Source: an uncultured Christensenella sp.
GTDB taxonomy: Bacteria; Bacillota; Clostridia; Christensenellales; UBA3700
NCBI GenBank assembly: GCA_910583735.1
Contig: CAJTXS010000003.1
Coordinates: 1 to 64,000 of the forward strand
DNA: 64,000 nucleotides
Direction of reading: 5' to 3'
Shown here: positions 17,312 to 26,173 of the stretch, in pieces
Layout: each line of letters starts with the position of its first letter
Numbering within the stretch: the stretch's first letter is position 1
Notes under the pieces: generated by a model
What the model was told of the DNA's origin: nothing
Seen by the model: only the letters and a program-made list of their open reading frames with translations
Database searches by the model: none
Made by a program: the position numbers and the translations under genes

Positions 17312-18709
17312 TTATTTCGATATCTCGTTATGATTTAATTTATCATCAGAGCGTCTGCGCCTGACTTGCTTAAACGCAATGATAAAGCATGCGATTGTAG
17401 CTGATATTCCCAGCGCCCAGCCGATGGGATATGACCAGCATATACCGAGAAAGCCGAGCGACGGCGAGAGCGCGAAGGAGAATATAACTCGTATGACGAG
17501 GTCGGTAACCGTACCTATCATAAACAGCAACATCTTGCCCGAGCCGCGCAGCGTTCCGTCGAGCACGAGTTTAACGCCTATGACTATATAGAATGGACTG
17601 GTAATTACAAGGAATTGCTTACCTGCCGCTACCATTGCCTCGAACTGCGCGTCGGAGTTGTCGGCGAACAGTCCTATGAGGTAGCGCGAAAGCGATAGCG
17701 ATATAATGATAAAGAAGATGTCCATAACAGCGACTATCAGCACGGCGGACCTAAGTCCCTTGCGTACGCGTTCGGGCTTGTCCGCGCCGAGATTCTGCGC
17801 TGTAAAGGAAGATACGGCATTGGACATCATGTTATTGCAGGCAATGCACAGGGTATTAATCTTGACTGCGGAGTTGTAGCCTGCGATTACGGCGGAGCCG
17901 AAGCCGTTGATTATAGACTGTACGAACATCTGTCCCACGGGTATAAAGAGCTGTTGCACCACGCTGGGGATAGCAATGCGGCATATCGACAGGGCAATCG
18001 GCAGCGAAAAGGGACGCACGCGCGGCTCGTCTGCGCTGTGGCGAATCTTCCTAAGGCGGATAAACAACCATATAAGAGACGCTATACACGCCAGACCTTG
18101 CGCTATAAAAGTTGCCCAGGCAAGCCCGTCTACATCAAGGCGAATGCCTACCGAGTCTACGGTGAATATCAAGTCGAGCGCCACGTTGAGCACGGAAGAG
18201 AATATAAGCAAAATAAGCGGCGTGCGCGAGTCGCCCATTGCGGTGAATGCGGCGGTGGCGGCGTTGTACAGCAGTACGAAAGCCACGCCGAAAGTATATA
18301 TCTTGAGATAGCTCGCGCTGCTGTCGAATATCTTCTCTTCCGTATTGAGAGCCCTAAGAATGGGATTGCACAGCAATTCGCCCATCAGCATGAGCACGGC
18401 GCTCAATACGAGCGTTATGGTCATGGAGGTAAAGACCGCAGTCTTCATCTTGGAGTATTCCTTGGCGCCCATATGCCTTGCGATTACTACGGAAGCTCCC
18501 GCCGAGCCGCCGAGCGCGATGGCTACGTATACCATTGTGACAGGGAAGGACACCGATGTGGCGGACAGGGCGTCTACGCCGAGCACATTGCCTGCGATTA
18601 TGCTGTCTGCAAGATTGTAAAGCTGTTGGAAAATCGTGGCGATAATAAGGGGCAAGCTGAACTTGATCAATGATTTGGCAGGGCTGCCGACAGTAAGGTC
18701 TTTAACCAT
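17312..18709 (-). CDS. MATE family multidrug/Na+ exporter
   Basis: 465 residues from the ATG at 18709. This start was preferred over an upstream in-frame GTG at 18736 because AAGGAG sits 6-7 nt before it. Twelve hydrophobic segments in two similar halves, with the NorM/DinF-type N-terminal LPLIIATIFQQLYNLADSI and the repeat-half equivalent IAIPSVVQQLFIPVGQMF. The family exports cationic drugs or metabolites in exchange for Na+ or H+. Its own promoter and a folded leader lie upstream; no operon partner. Confidence 0.93.
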   Translation of the reverse strand: MVKDLTVGSPAKSLIKFSLPLIIATIFQQLYNLADSIIAGNVLGVDALSATSVSFPVTMVYVAIALGGSAGASVVIARHMGAKEYSKMKTAVFTSMTITLVLSAVLMLMGELLCNPILRALNTEEKIFDSSASYLKIYTFGVAFVLLYNAATAAFTAMGDSRTPLILLIFSSVLNVALDLIFTVDSVGIRLDVDGLAWATFIAQGLACIASLIWLFIRLRKIRHSADEPRVRPFSLPIALSICRIAIPSVVQQLFIPVGQMFVQSIINGFGSAVIAGYNSAVKINTLCIACNNMMSNAVSSFTAQNLGADKPERVRKGLRSAVLIVAVMDIFFIIISLSLSRYLIGLFADNSDAQFEAMVAAGKQFLVITSPFYIVIGVKLVLDGTLRGSGKMLLFMIGTVTDLVIRVIFSFALSPSLGFLGICWSYPIGWALGISATIACFIIAFKQVRRRRSDDKLNHNEISK

Positions 18710-18808
18710 AATACGCTCCTTATTATATTGCCCCACGCCTTATCATAAAGCCGCCGCTTGTCGCGCAAGCTCAATCTGCGCGCGAGCGGTGACGTATAAT
18801 TATATGAT

Positions 18809-18837
18809 ATATTAATACTTAGCTCTGGTAAAGTCAA
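18809..18837 (-). promoter_or_regulatory. Promoter of the MATE gene, with a folded leader
   Basis: Minus strand: -35 TTGACT (18832-18837), 17-bp spacer, -10 TAATAT (18809-18814). The resulting leader of about 90 nt contains a 12-13 bp GC-rich hairpin (arms near 18752-18765 and 18775-18787). There is no U tract, so if regulatory it would act on translation. Confidence 0.6.
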
Positions 18838-18878
18838 GCGGCGGCAATCTCATACGGCGTCTTAGTCGAATAAAAGCT

Positions 18879-18904
18879 AAAAAAATACCCGCCGAGCAGG
18901 CGGG
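18879..18904 (-). terminator. Intrinsic terminator of the WG-repeat gene
   Basis: Minus strand: perfect 6-bp GC stem (18888-18893 with 18899-18904), 5-nt loop, then a seven-U tract. Confidence 0.88.
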
Positions 18905-18933
18905 CGGTAGATACTTAGGTATAAAGCGTCGAG

Positions 18934-19992
18934 TTATCGCCAGAGTACTTCCATGCTTTCCCTATCCAGCACGCCCCAACGCTCGTCCAGGCGCACGATT
19001 GCCTTGCCGTCGGAAAAGGGCGTAGCGACATCGTAGATGAAGTCTACTACAAGATTGCCCTCTTTATCTATATAGCCCGTCTTATCTCCCTTGCTTACGG
19101 CGGCGAGACCTTGCTTGAAGGATGTGCCGCAATCGTACTCGCAGGGTATTACCACTGCGGAAGTCATATCGATGTAGCCTATGAGAGAGTCGATCTCTAT
19201 GCCGGCGAGACCTTCGCTGAACGAGAACGCCTCGTCGTAAGCGGGCTGTATGACGACGTTGCCCTTCCAATCTCTATAGCCCCACTTGCCTTTACGGCAG
19301 AACTTGACCAAATCGCCCTCTTTGAGCGGCTCCTTGGGCGAAAGATTGTCGCGGGCGGGACGTCTGCGCTTACCGCCCATAATAATCTCGTTGATGGTAA
19401 GCCCCGCGTACATGCGCGATAAAGACTCGTTGAGAGCGCGCTCCGACTTGGGATTGCCTGCGGCGGAGCGATCTTTATTCTTATTCCTGCGGTCGAAGTC
19501 GCCGCGCTTATCGGTCTGAGATGAGCTCTTATTGTCGTTGACGCGCTTATTCCTGTCGCCGTCGTCGCCGGGGCGAGGCTTGCCGTCTCGAGCTTTCCTG
19601 CCGCCCTCTGCCTTAACCTCGCGGGTATCCGTATCGGCGGGGCGAGGCTTGCTGTCGCGCGCCTTTTTATTGCCGTTGCCTGGCTTGTCCGAATGCGTAT
19701 CTGCATTGTTAGGGCGTGCCTCGTCGGGGCGGAAAGACAGCTTAAGCGAGCCGAGCGCGCGCTGTATCTCTAAGCAGTTGCGCTTGCCGATATTCTGGAT
19801 GCGGTACATATCCTGCATGCGTCTGCGCGCAATGTCCGCAGCAGTATTGACACCGCCGCTCTTGAGCGCCGTAAGAGTACGCTCGCTAAGCCCCATGTTC
19901 TCGATAGGCGCAGCAAGCGCTGCGGCATCGCCTATCGGCGTATAGTTGTCTTCGCGCTTTTTTCCGCCTCGGCGGTGAAATTTTCTGTCCAT
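18934..19992 (-). CDS. WG-repeat protein with an N-terminal RNA polymerase alpha-CTD-like domain
   Basis: 352 residues in three parts. Residues 30-87 match the C-terminal domain of RNA polymerase alpha (helix-hairpin-helix type). By alignment to E. coli alpha, Arg38 sits at the position of DNA-binding Arg265, Gly69/Arg71 at Gly296/Lys298 and Glu75 at Glu302. Residues 90-190 are a low-complexity charged linker rich in Lys, Arg, Asp, Asn and Pro, probably disordered. Residues 228-350 contain three to four WG repeats (KWGYRDWKGNVVIQPAYDEA, TGYIDKEGNLVV, RWGVLDRESMEVLW). No signal peptide, so cytoplasmic. It could be a DNA- or polymerase-associated protein, but function is unknown. No ribosome site; a promoter ends 6 nt before the ATG. 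Confidence 0.8.
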   Translation of the reverse strand: MDRKFHRRGGKKREDNYTPIGDAAALAAPIENMGLSERTLTALKSGGVNTAADIARRRMQDMYRIQNIGKRNCLEIQRALGSLKLSFRPDEARPNNADTHSDKPGNGNKKARDSKPRPADTDTREVKAEGGRKARDGKPRPGDDGDRNKRVNDNKSSSQTDKRGDFDRRNKNKDRSAAGNPKSERALNESLSRMYAGLTINEIIMGGKRRRPARDNLSPKEPLKEGDLVKFCRKGKWGYRDWKGNVVIQPAYDEAFSFSEGLAGIEIDSLIGYIDMTSAVVIPCEYDCGTSFKQGLAAVSKGDKTGYIDKEGNLVVDFIYDVATPFSDGKAIVRLDERWGVLDRESMEVLWR

Positions 19993-19998
19993 AGCGCT

Positions 19999-20028
19999 AT
20001 TTTAACACAAAGGGCGAGGATGGGACAA
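19999..20028 (-). promoter_or_regulatory. Promoter of the WG-repeat gene, predicted leaderless
   Basis: Minus strand: -35 TTGTCC (20023-20028), 18-bp spacer, -10 TAAAAT (19999-20004), then only 6 nt to the ATG. No Shine-Dalgarno sequence. Confidence 0.65.
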
Positions 20029-20076
20029 TGTTTTTGAATACTTTTATCGTAAATTATGGCGCTCGGCGACGATATG

Positions 20077-20085
20077 TGTTATAAT
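20077..20085 (+). promoter_or_regulatory. Extended -10 promoter of the SH3-like membrane protein gene, predicted leaderless
   Basis: TGTTATAAT (extended -10, hexamer 20080-20085) ends 8 nt before the ATG at 20094. There is no clear -35, as is usual for extended -10 promoters, and no Shine-Dalgarno sequence. It diverges from the WG-repeat promoter across a 100-bp gap. Confidence 0.65.
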
Positions 20086-20093
20086 CGTTATAT

Positions 20094-21872
20094 ATGACAC
20101 GCGCGCGCGGAAAAGAATTGATATTCATAATAGTTGTGCTCGCGGCGGCTATCGTAGCCGCTGTGTTCTGCTTTGCCGCGGCGGCGCCGCTGTCGGCAAT
20201 AGGCACCGACCCCGTAATACTCTCACAGGACAGCAAGTTCGCCGTAGGGGGCGATTATGTTGCTTACACATACGACGGGTCGCTGTCTATAGTCGACAAG
20301 AGCTATAACTACAGCCCCATTACCAGACAAGACGCCTTTAGCGGCGAGGTGCTCTCTATCGCGATGTCGGATAGCGAAATCGCGCTGCTTACGCAGTTGG
20401 GCGGCACGAGGAAGGTGACCGTATTCCCGTATGACAGCGACGGCATAGGCGAGGGTAAGCAGGAGACATTCTCGCTCGGCGCGGACTATGTGACGCAGGC
20501 GGGAGTTAAGCAGTTGTATTACAGAGGCGATATATTGTGCGGATTGGCAAGGTCTGCGGTCGCTAACGACGAAGGCAAGATGAAATTCGTCAAGACAGCC
20601 GAGCCCGACGTGTATACGGGCGCGAGCGACTTTATACTGTCCGAGGGCGGAGAAAGGCTGTATATAGCAATCGGCAAGCACATCAAGTATGACGATAACG
20701 AGCCCTACGAGCACATCAAGACATATAACGCCACTCCCTTCCCTACGGATGTAAAACAGATATTTTCGGTGGACGGCGTCCTTGCCGTCAATACCGAGGA
20801 CGGAATATACTTCGAGGACGAGGGCGGCAGCTTTGTAGCGGCGACGGACGATGTCTACACTTACGTCAAGGGCGGACAGGCGGAATATTCGGACGGCTAT
20901 ATATATATATTCGACGCTCTGCAATGCTCTATCAAGAGATATTCCGTAATACGCGAGACGGACGGCTATAAGCTCAAGTACAATAAGAGCTACGACACCG
21001 AGCGCTATGCGCACCCCACGGAGTTTACCATGATGTCGGGCGTCGCCGCGCTGTCTCCTGAGGGCGTGACGCTGTATCGCTCGCCCCGCGACCTCGAGGT
21101 GGTGGATACGGGCGTGAAGTACGCCTTTGCCCTGCATGATACAGAGGACGGATATTACTACTGCGTCAACGACAGAGGCGAGCGCGGATATGCGGAAAAG
21201 AGCGCCGTAAGGGTGCTGGACAAGTCGGCTGTGGGATACGAGTACGGACAGCCGCTGCATACCGTGATAGACACCCCCGTGTACGCTTACCCCTACGACG
21301 GCGCGCAGATAATAGCGTATATGCGTCCCGACAAGAGCGGCGCTGTGATATGCAAACTGCCCGACGGCAGAGAGGTGTACAACTCTGCGCTCATAATGAA
21401 AGACAACGTAGCCGAAGATAACGGCGTAGCTATATGGGACAGATACAGCGTATCCATCAAGGTGGGCGATAGAGAGATAAACGGGTATGTGGACAGCCGC
21501 GCGGTGTGCCCCTACACCTCTTATATTCCGCCTTCTACCAACAAGTCTTGCAGGGTGGACGCTAAGCGCGCGGGTATAAAGATAAAGATGTATGCCGCGC
21601 CCGACGAGGGCTCGGAATGTATATTCGAGCTGTCGGATAATACCGAGCTTGCCTTGGCGGACGGATACAGCGCGGACAATGAGTGGACAGCGGTAATTTA
21701 TAACGACAGAAAAGGATATATCAAGACGGATAACATCATTACGTCGGGACTGACGCAGCTGAGAATTATACTGATAGTGGTGCTGTGCGTGTTGGTTGCG
21801 GCGATAGCGTCCATCAGCGCGGTGCTGGCATTCAAGAGGAAGAAGAGGAGAGAGGGTGATGAAGAAGAATAA
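20094..21872 (+). CDS. Membrane-anchored protein with propeller-like and SH3-like repeats, unknown function
   Basis: 592 residues. A membrane/signal segment at about 10-32 and a second near 558-582, followed by a short basic-acidic tail (KRKKRREGDEEE), give a large extracytoplasmic domain between two anchors. Residues 40-340 are repeated short beta-strands with Asp/Tyr-rich turns, reminiscent of a beta-propeller. Residues 345-550 contain three SH3-like stretches ending in Gly-Tyr (RGERGYAEKSAV, REINGYVDSRAV, DRKGYIKTDNI). No family was recognised; wall binding is a guess. The stop overlaps the next start, so it is cotranscribed with the GH30-type gene. Confidence 0.75.
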   Translation: MTRARGKELIFIIVVLAAAIVAAVFCFAAAAPLSAIGTDPVILSQDSKFAVGGDYVAYTYDGSLSIVDKSYNYSPITRQDAFSGEVLSIAMSDSEIALLTQLGGTRKVTVFPYDSDGIGEGKQETFSLGADYVTQAGVKQLYYRGDILCGLARSAVANDEGKMKFVKTAEPDVYTGASDFILSEGGERLYIAIGKHIKYDDNEPYEHIKTYNATPFPTDVKQIFSVDGVLAVNTEDGIYFEDEGGSFVAATDDVYTYVKGGQAEYSDGYIYIFDALQCSIKRYSVIRETDGYKLKYNKSYDTERYAHPTEFTMMSGVAALSPEGVTLYRSPRDLEVVDTGVKYAFALHDTEDGYYYCVNDRGERGYAEKSAVRVLDKSAVGYEYGQPLHTVIDTPVYAYPYDGAQIIAYMRPDKSGAVICKLPDGREVYNSALIMKDNVAEDNGVAIWDRYSVSIKVGDREINGYVDSRAVCPYTSYIPPSTNKSCRVDAKRAGIKIKMYAAPDEGSECIFELSDNTELALADGYSADNEWTAVIYNDRKGYIKTDNIITSGLTQLRIILIVVLCVLVAAIASISAVLAFKRKKRREGDEEE

Positions 21873-23403
21873 GCTATTATCGGCTTTGGCTGCGGCGGCG
21901 ATAATCGCCGTATGCTTCGCGCTGAGCGCATGCTCGCGTACGAGCCAACTCAATCCCCAAGGGCTCAAGAACTGCATTGTCGCGGATACGAGCACAGAAT
22001 ATCAGACGGTAGAGGGCTTCGGCGCATCCTCTTGCTGGTGGTCGCAGACAGTGCCCGACGGCTCTAAGTCGCAGATAGAACTTGCCAAAGCGCTGTACTC
22101 AACCGACGGAATAGCCCTTAGCATATATCGATATAATATAGGCGGCGGCTCGGCGGAACTGGGCGCGGATATATATAAGGATTATAAGGAGCGCAGGACG
22201 GAGACGCTCTTTGACGCGTCTAAGTACGATAAGAGCAAGAGCGCGAAGGAGAACTTCGGCAATACGGATAATTACGACTCGACCAAGGATAAGAACGCGA
22301 TAGCCTTTATGGAGAGATGCGTTAAGCAGGATAACTCGAGCGTAAAGGAAATAGTGCTCTTTTCCAATTCGCCGCATTATCTGTTGACGGCATCGGGCAA
22401 GACGCACGGCGATTACGAGTATCAGAACAATCTGCCCGAGGAGAATTACGAGGCGTACAGCGAGTATCTCATACAGTATCTGTACGAGATGAGCGTGGTG
22501 AGGAAGTTGCCCGTATCGGCAATCAGTCCCGTCAACGAGCCGCAGCACAGATGGGGCGGAGATAAAAATTCCGTGCAGGAAGGCTGTCACTTCGACGCGG
22601 AAAACCTTGCCGCTTTCTATAATGTGTTTTACCGCTATCTGGACAGCTTCAATACAAGATACGCTAAGAAGATTAAGCTGTCCGTGCTCGAGAGCGGCAA
22701 CTACGATACGTATAAGCCCGCGGCTATACTCGAGTACGTGTATGCGATGTCTGAATACGATTACTTCGACAAGATAGATTCGCTCGCGGTGCATTCTTAC
22801 GGCGAGCCTCTATCGGACGAGGCAAGGAACTCGTTTATGTATAAGCTGGGCGCCAAGTGGGCGGATAAATTCTCGATAGAGATGTCCGAGGTCTGCCATA
22901 TGGAGAGCGGACTGGACAAAAGCATGGGCAGCGGCTTATATCTCGCGCAGATGATGGATAAGGATATGCGTCTCCTCGGCGCGACGTCGTGGTCATGGTG
23001 GATAGGCGCCAGCGGCTACAGCTATAACGACGGATTGGTAGGCTGGGAGTTCGGCGCGAGAGACGGCGCGGTAGACACAGACATAAAGAGATATTCGGTA
23101 ATGGGACAGTACTCCAAGTATCTGCAAAAGGGCGATGTGCGTATCGACGCGATACTCGACAATGCGGTCAATTCCGTCAAGAGGGATATAAGCGTGAGCG
23201 CTTATAAGAGGTCGGACGGCACGCTTATAATGATTGTCACCAATACGGGCAAGGCGCACAGGCTGTCGGTGGCGGGCGAATACAAAGACATGCAAGTGAC
23301 GACGACCGACGATAATTGCGATATTACCACCGTGTACGGGGGCAAGTTCCGTAATTATGTAAATATAAGCGCAAAGAGCGTCACAACAATTGTGCTCAAG
23401 TAA
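21859..23403 (+). CDS. Secreted lipoprotein glycoside hydrolase, GH30-like
   Basis: 514 residues from the ATG at 21859 (a GTG one codon upstream is also possible). Lipoprotein signal with lipobox LSAC, Cys25. The catalytic (beta/alpha)8 domain shows GH30 landmarks: EGFGASSCWWSQ, YRYNIGGGS, the acid/base Glu227 in SPVNEPQ and a nucleophile in IEMSEV (Glu344 likely), then a C-terminal beta-sandwich with SWSWWIG nearby. GH30 members hydrolyse beta-1,6-galactan, glucan, xylan or fucosidic/glucosyl links; this protein looks nearest to the beta-1,6-galactanase-like group, but the substrate is not certain. Ribosome site GAGGAG lies inside the previous gene, whose end it overlaps by 14 bp. Confidence 0.88.
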   Translation: MKKNKLLSALAAAAIIAVCFALSACSRTSQLNPQGLKNCIVADTSTEYQTVEGFGASSCWWSQTVPDGSKSQIELAKALYSTDGIALSIYRYNIGGGSAELGADIYKDYKERRTETLFDASKYDKSKSAKENFGNTDNYDSTKDKNAIAFMERCVKQDNSSVKEIVLFSNSPHYLLTASGKTHGDYEYQNNLPEENYEAYSEYLIQYLYEMSVVRKLPVSAISPVNEPQHRWGGDKNSVQEGCHFDAENLAAFYNVFYRYLDSFNTRYAKKIKLSVLESGNYDTYKPAAILEYVYAMSEYDYFDKIDSLAVHSYGEPLSDEARNSFMYKLGAKWADKFSIEMSEVCHMESGLDKSMGSGLYLAQMMDKDMRLLGATSWSWWIGASGYSYNDGLVGWEFGARDGAVDTDIKRYSVMGQYSKYLQKGDVRIDAILDNAVNSVKRDISVSAYKRSDGTLIMIVTNTGKAHRLSVAGEYKDMQVTTTDDNCDITTVYGGKFRNYVNISAKSVTTIVLK

Positions 23404-23487
23404 TCGGGCTATAGGTCTAAGGCTTGCGCGGATAAAGCCGTGCGGCGATACGGACAGTATCGCGCGCCGACTACGGAGGGAAGATAA

Positions 23488-24609
23488 ATGTTCGAGGAAG
23501 TAAAGAAGAATTTCGGTTTCGGCTGTATGCGTCTGCCGATGAAAGACGGAGAAGTAGACGAAGCGCATTTCAATGAGATGATAGACGCCTTTATCGGTGC
23601 GGGCTTTAATTACTTCGACACGGCGCACGGCTACCTTGACGGAAAGAGCGAGATAGCCATCGGGCGCTGTCTTGCGGGCAGATATCCCAGAGACAAGTTT
23701 ATACTTACCAATAAACTTACCGACGATTACTTTGCGTGCGAAGATGAGATACGCCCCTTCTTCGAGAGCCAGCTCAAGGTATGCGGAGTGGAGTACTTCG
23801 ACTTCTATCTCATGCACGCGCAGAGAAAGGCCATATACGAGTATTTTAAGAAAAATCACGCGTACGAACATGCCTTGGAATTCAAAAAGGAAGGCAAGAT
23901 AAAGCACTTCGGAATATCATTTCACGACAGGGCGGAAGTGCTCGAAGAGATATTGACGGAGTATCCGCAGATAGAGGTAGTGCAGATACAGCTCAATTAC
24001 GTGGACTTCGACGACCCCGCGGTACAGTCCAAGAAGTGCTACGACGTGTGCAGGAAATTCAATAAGCCGATTATCGTCATGGAGCCCGTCAAGGGCGGCA
24101 ATCTCGTTAATCTGCCGACAGACGCAAGGAAATATCTCGACGAGGTCCGTAAGGAGAGCGGAGCGAGTTACGCAAGCTATGCGATGCGCTTTGCCGCAGG
24201 CTTCGACGGTATATTCATGACCTTGTCGGGCATGAGCAATATGGAGCAGATGAGAGACAATATCTCGTACATGACGGACTTTAAGCCGCTGGGCGAGGCA
24301 GAGCTTGCCGCTATAGGCAAGGTGTGCGAAGTGTTCAAACAGATGAATCTCATACCGTGCACCGCTTGCAGATACTGCACTGCGGGCTGTCCGAAAAATA
24401 TCTCTATACCCGACCTCTTCGCCTGTATGAATACCAAGAAGATTTACAACGATTGGAATGCGGATTACTACTACAACAAGATACATTCCGCAGAGGGTAA
24501 CAGGGCGTCCGACTGCATAGGCTGCGGTAAGTGCGAGAAGTCCTGCCCGCAACATCTGCCCGTAAGGCAGTTGCTTAAGGACGTCGCAAGAGAGTTCGAA
24601 GGCAAGTGA
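23488..24609 (+). CDS. Aldo/keto reductase with two [4Fe-4S] ferredoxin motifs
   Basis: 373 residues. The TIM-barrel aldo/keto reductase domain (about 1-275) keeps the catalytic Asp/Tyr (FDTAHGY), Lys (LTNKL) and His (LMHAQ). The C-terminal 95 residues hold two cluster motifs, CTACRYCTAGCP and CIGCGKCEKSCP, the usual build of the clostridial ferredoxin-type aldo/keto reductases. Substrate unknown; cytoplasmic. Ribosome site GGAGGGA. It lies 84 bp after the GH30 gene with no clear terminator, so read-through is possible. Confidence 0.93.
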   Translation: MFEEVKKNFGFGCMRLPMKDGEVDEAHFNEMIDAFIGAGFNYFDTAHGYLDGKSEIAIGRCLAGRYPRDKFILTNKLTDDYFACEDEIRPFFESQLKVCGVEYFDFYLMHAQRKAIYEYFKKNHAYEHALEFKKEGKIKHFGISFHDRAEVLEEILTEYPQIEVVQIQLNYVDFDDPAVQSKKCYDVCRKFNKPIIVMEPVKGGNLVNLPTDARKYLDEVRKESGASYASYAMRFAAGFDGIFMTLSGMSNMEQMRDNISYMTDFKPLGEAELAAIGKVCEVFKQMNLIPCTACRYCTAGCPKNISIPDLFACMNTKKIYNDWNADYYYNKIHSAEGNRASDCIGCGKCEKSCPQHLPVRQLLKDVAREFEGK

Positions 24610-24940
24610 CAGCGAGAAAGCCAAGGGATTGACAGACTGCGCTATGACGGTCTTATAACCGTCGCTATACGGTGTTGTTCCGTGGCACGCCCAGACATTT
24701 AAGTCAAGGTTTATCGCACTCTGTCTTTCGCGATTCTAAGCACTGTATAGCCTGTCTCACGTGACAAAGCTTGATGTGTAATGCCGATTACAGAGGGGCG
24801 GCGCTATGCTGAATCGGTCTGCCGAGCGGGGCGCGATATAATAGCGCAGTTATGAAAAAGGCGATTTAGCGCCGATATATCCGACGCACATATATAAAGG
24901 GACGATATCGGTCCCGACTTAATAAGATAAGGAAAAGAGT
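24610..24940. other. Gap upstream of the ECF S-component gene
   Basis: Contains a 6-bp hairpin at 24646-24663, a parS-like partial palindrome at 24753-24768 (13 of 16 positions match the Firmicute consensus, core TCACGTGA intact), and a TATAAT at 24837-24842. From there a leader of about 95 nt would hold two short hairpins (near 24858-24874 and 24899-24915) before the ribosome site. No known riboswitch signature was recognised. Confidence 0.35.
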
Positions 24941-25522
24941 ATGATAGAGAGAGCTTTATCCGTCAACAATTGCCGCATGGCAATAAAGATAACCGTAAAG
25001 GGTGCGGTGTCGGCGGCATTGATCGCGCTTGCAGTCGGTCTGCCGCTCATAATTCATGTCGCAGTCGGCAAGCAAGGCGGCGTCACCTGGCTGCCTATGT
25101 ATCTGCCTATACTGCTCGGCGGCTGTATATTGGGCATGAGGTGGGGAGTTGCCGTAGGCGCAATCGCGCCGATAGTAAGCTATCTCATAACGCTTGCGAT
25201 AGGCGAGCCTATGCCTGCTGCGACAAGGTTGCCTTACATGATGGCAGAGCTCATAGCCGCCGCTGCGGTGACAGGCTATGCCGCAGATAAAATCGCAAGA
25301 AAAGGAGCGATAGCTTTCCCTGCGATAGCTTTGGGATTGATAGCGGGCAGGCTTACGCTGCTTGTCTTCGGCGCAATGTTCGCTCATATATCGCAACTTA
25401 ACGCGGCTGCGGCGCTGTCGCAGATACGCGCGGGACTTACGGGCACAATCGCGCAGATTATCGTATTGCCGCTCATAATAATCGCGCTGAGGCGTATGTT
25501 GCTAAGAGATGACAAGCGCTGA
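24941..25522 (+). CDS. ECF transporter S-component-like membrane protein
   Basis: 193 residues, six hydrophobic segments. A conserved basic N-terminus and Ala/Gly-rich helices resemble substrate-binding S-components of energy-coupling-factor vitamin transporters (for example MYLPILLGGCILGMRWGVAVG). These proteins capture a vitamin or metal and dock on a shared EcfAA'T module, which is not in the window. The ligand cannot be read. Ribosome site AAGGAAA. The stop overlaps the DUF1893 gene by 14 bp, suggesting joint function. Confidence 0.8.
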   Translation: MIERALSVNNCRMAIKITVKGAVSAALIALAVGLPLIIHVAVGKQGGVTWLPMYLPILLGGCILGMRWGVAVGAIAPIVSYLITLAIGEPMPAATRLPYMMAELIAAAAVTGYAADKIARKGAIAFPAIALGLIAGRLTLLVFGAMFAHISQLNAAAALSQIRAGLTGTIAQIIVLPLIIIALRRMLLRDDKR

Positions 25523-25931
25523 CCTGATAGCTGCCAAGGACAACCTTGCGGGGCACACACTGTGCCTCAGCAAAGACGGCGTCTTGATATTCGGCGACAC
25601 AAGGGGTATTGCTCCGCTCCTCGAATTGATTGCGTCGGGCAAGGACGTGTCGGGGTACAGCGCGGCGGATAAGGTCGTGGGCAAGGCTGCGGCTGCGCTC
25701 TTCATCAAGTGCGGAGTAAAGCAGTTGTACGCCGCGGTGTTGTCTAAAGGCGGCGCAGAGCTGCTCGAAAGACACGGCGTAGAGTACGTATACGGCACTC
25801 TTACGGACGCCATAATCAACCGTGCAGGCACCGACGCCTGTCCTATGGAGAAGGCTGTACGGAATATAGAAGAGATAGAAGATATGTATGTCGCAATCGT
25901 AAGAGAACATGCGCGTATCAATAAGCTATAA
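25509..25931 (+). CDS. DUF1893 domain protein
   Basis: 140 residues, a full-length DUF1893 protein, a family with a cytidine-deaminase-like fold. Visible are the central VGKAAAALFIKCGVKQLYAAVLSKGG segment (seen in pieces) and the C-terminal ACPMEKAVRN. In deaminases the equivalent places hold zinc ligands; here the PCxxC motif is not intact, so catalysis is doubtful. It overlaps the ECF S-component gene, so the pair is probably translated together. Molecular function unknown. Confidence 0.82.
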   Translation: MTSADLIAAKDNLAGHTLCLSKDGVLIFGDTRGIAPLLELIASGKDVSGYSAADKVVGKAAAALFIKCGVKQLYAAVLSKGGAELLERHGVEYVYGTLTDAIINRAGTDACPMEKAVRNIEEIEDMYVAIVREHARINKL

Positions 25932-26046
25932 GGACTGACACGGAACATATACGTCAACCGATTATGATAAGGCGTATATTATTATAAAGGCTGTCGGTAG
26001 TTGAAATCGCGTGCGGTATAATCGATATATTAATTAAAATTTTTAT

Positions 26047-26086
26047 GAGCTCTAAGGTCGAAAAACGCTGCCTTTAGAGCTCTTTT
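26047..26086 (+). terminator. Intrinsic terminator of the ECF/DUF1893 unit
   Basis: An 11-12 bp stem with one bulge (26047-26057 with 26071-26082) followed by TTTT. It is 115 bp past the DUF1893 stop. Confidence 0.75.
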
Positions 26087-26173
26087 CTTATATGCCGAAT
26101 GCGCGCGGATAATTACAGTAAAAGTCGAATTATTTCCGTCAATGTAAGGTAACGGAGACGGCGACGGCTACAT

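Noticed and set aside
20223..21995. 590-codon open frame antisense to the SH3-like membrane protein
   Set aside because: The sense frame has a signal segment, a C-terminal membrane helix, a promoter and coupling to the GH30 gene; the antisense product has no recognisable features.
24753..24768. parS site
   Set aside because: The core TCACGTGA is intact, but three of 16 positions differ from the Firmicute consensus and only one copy is seen, so it is not called as parS.
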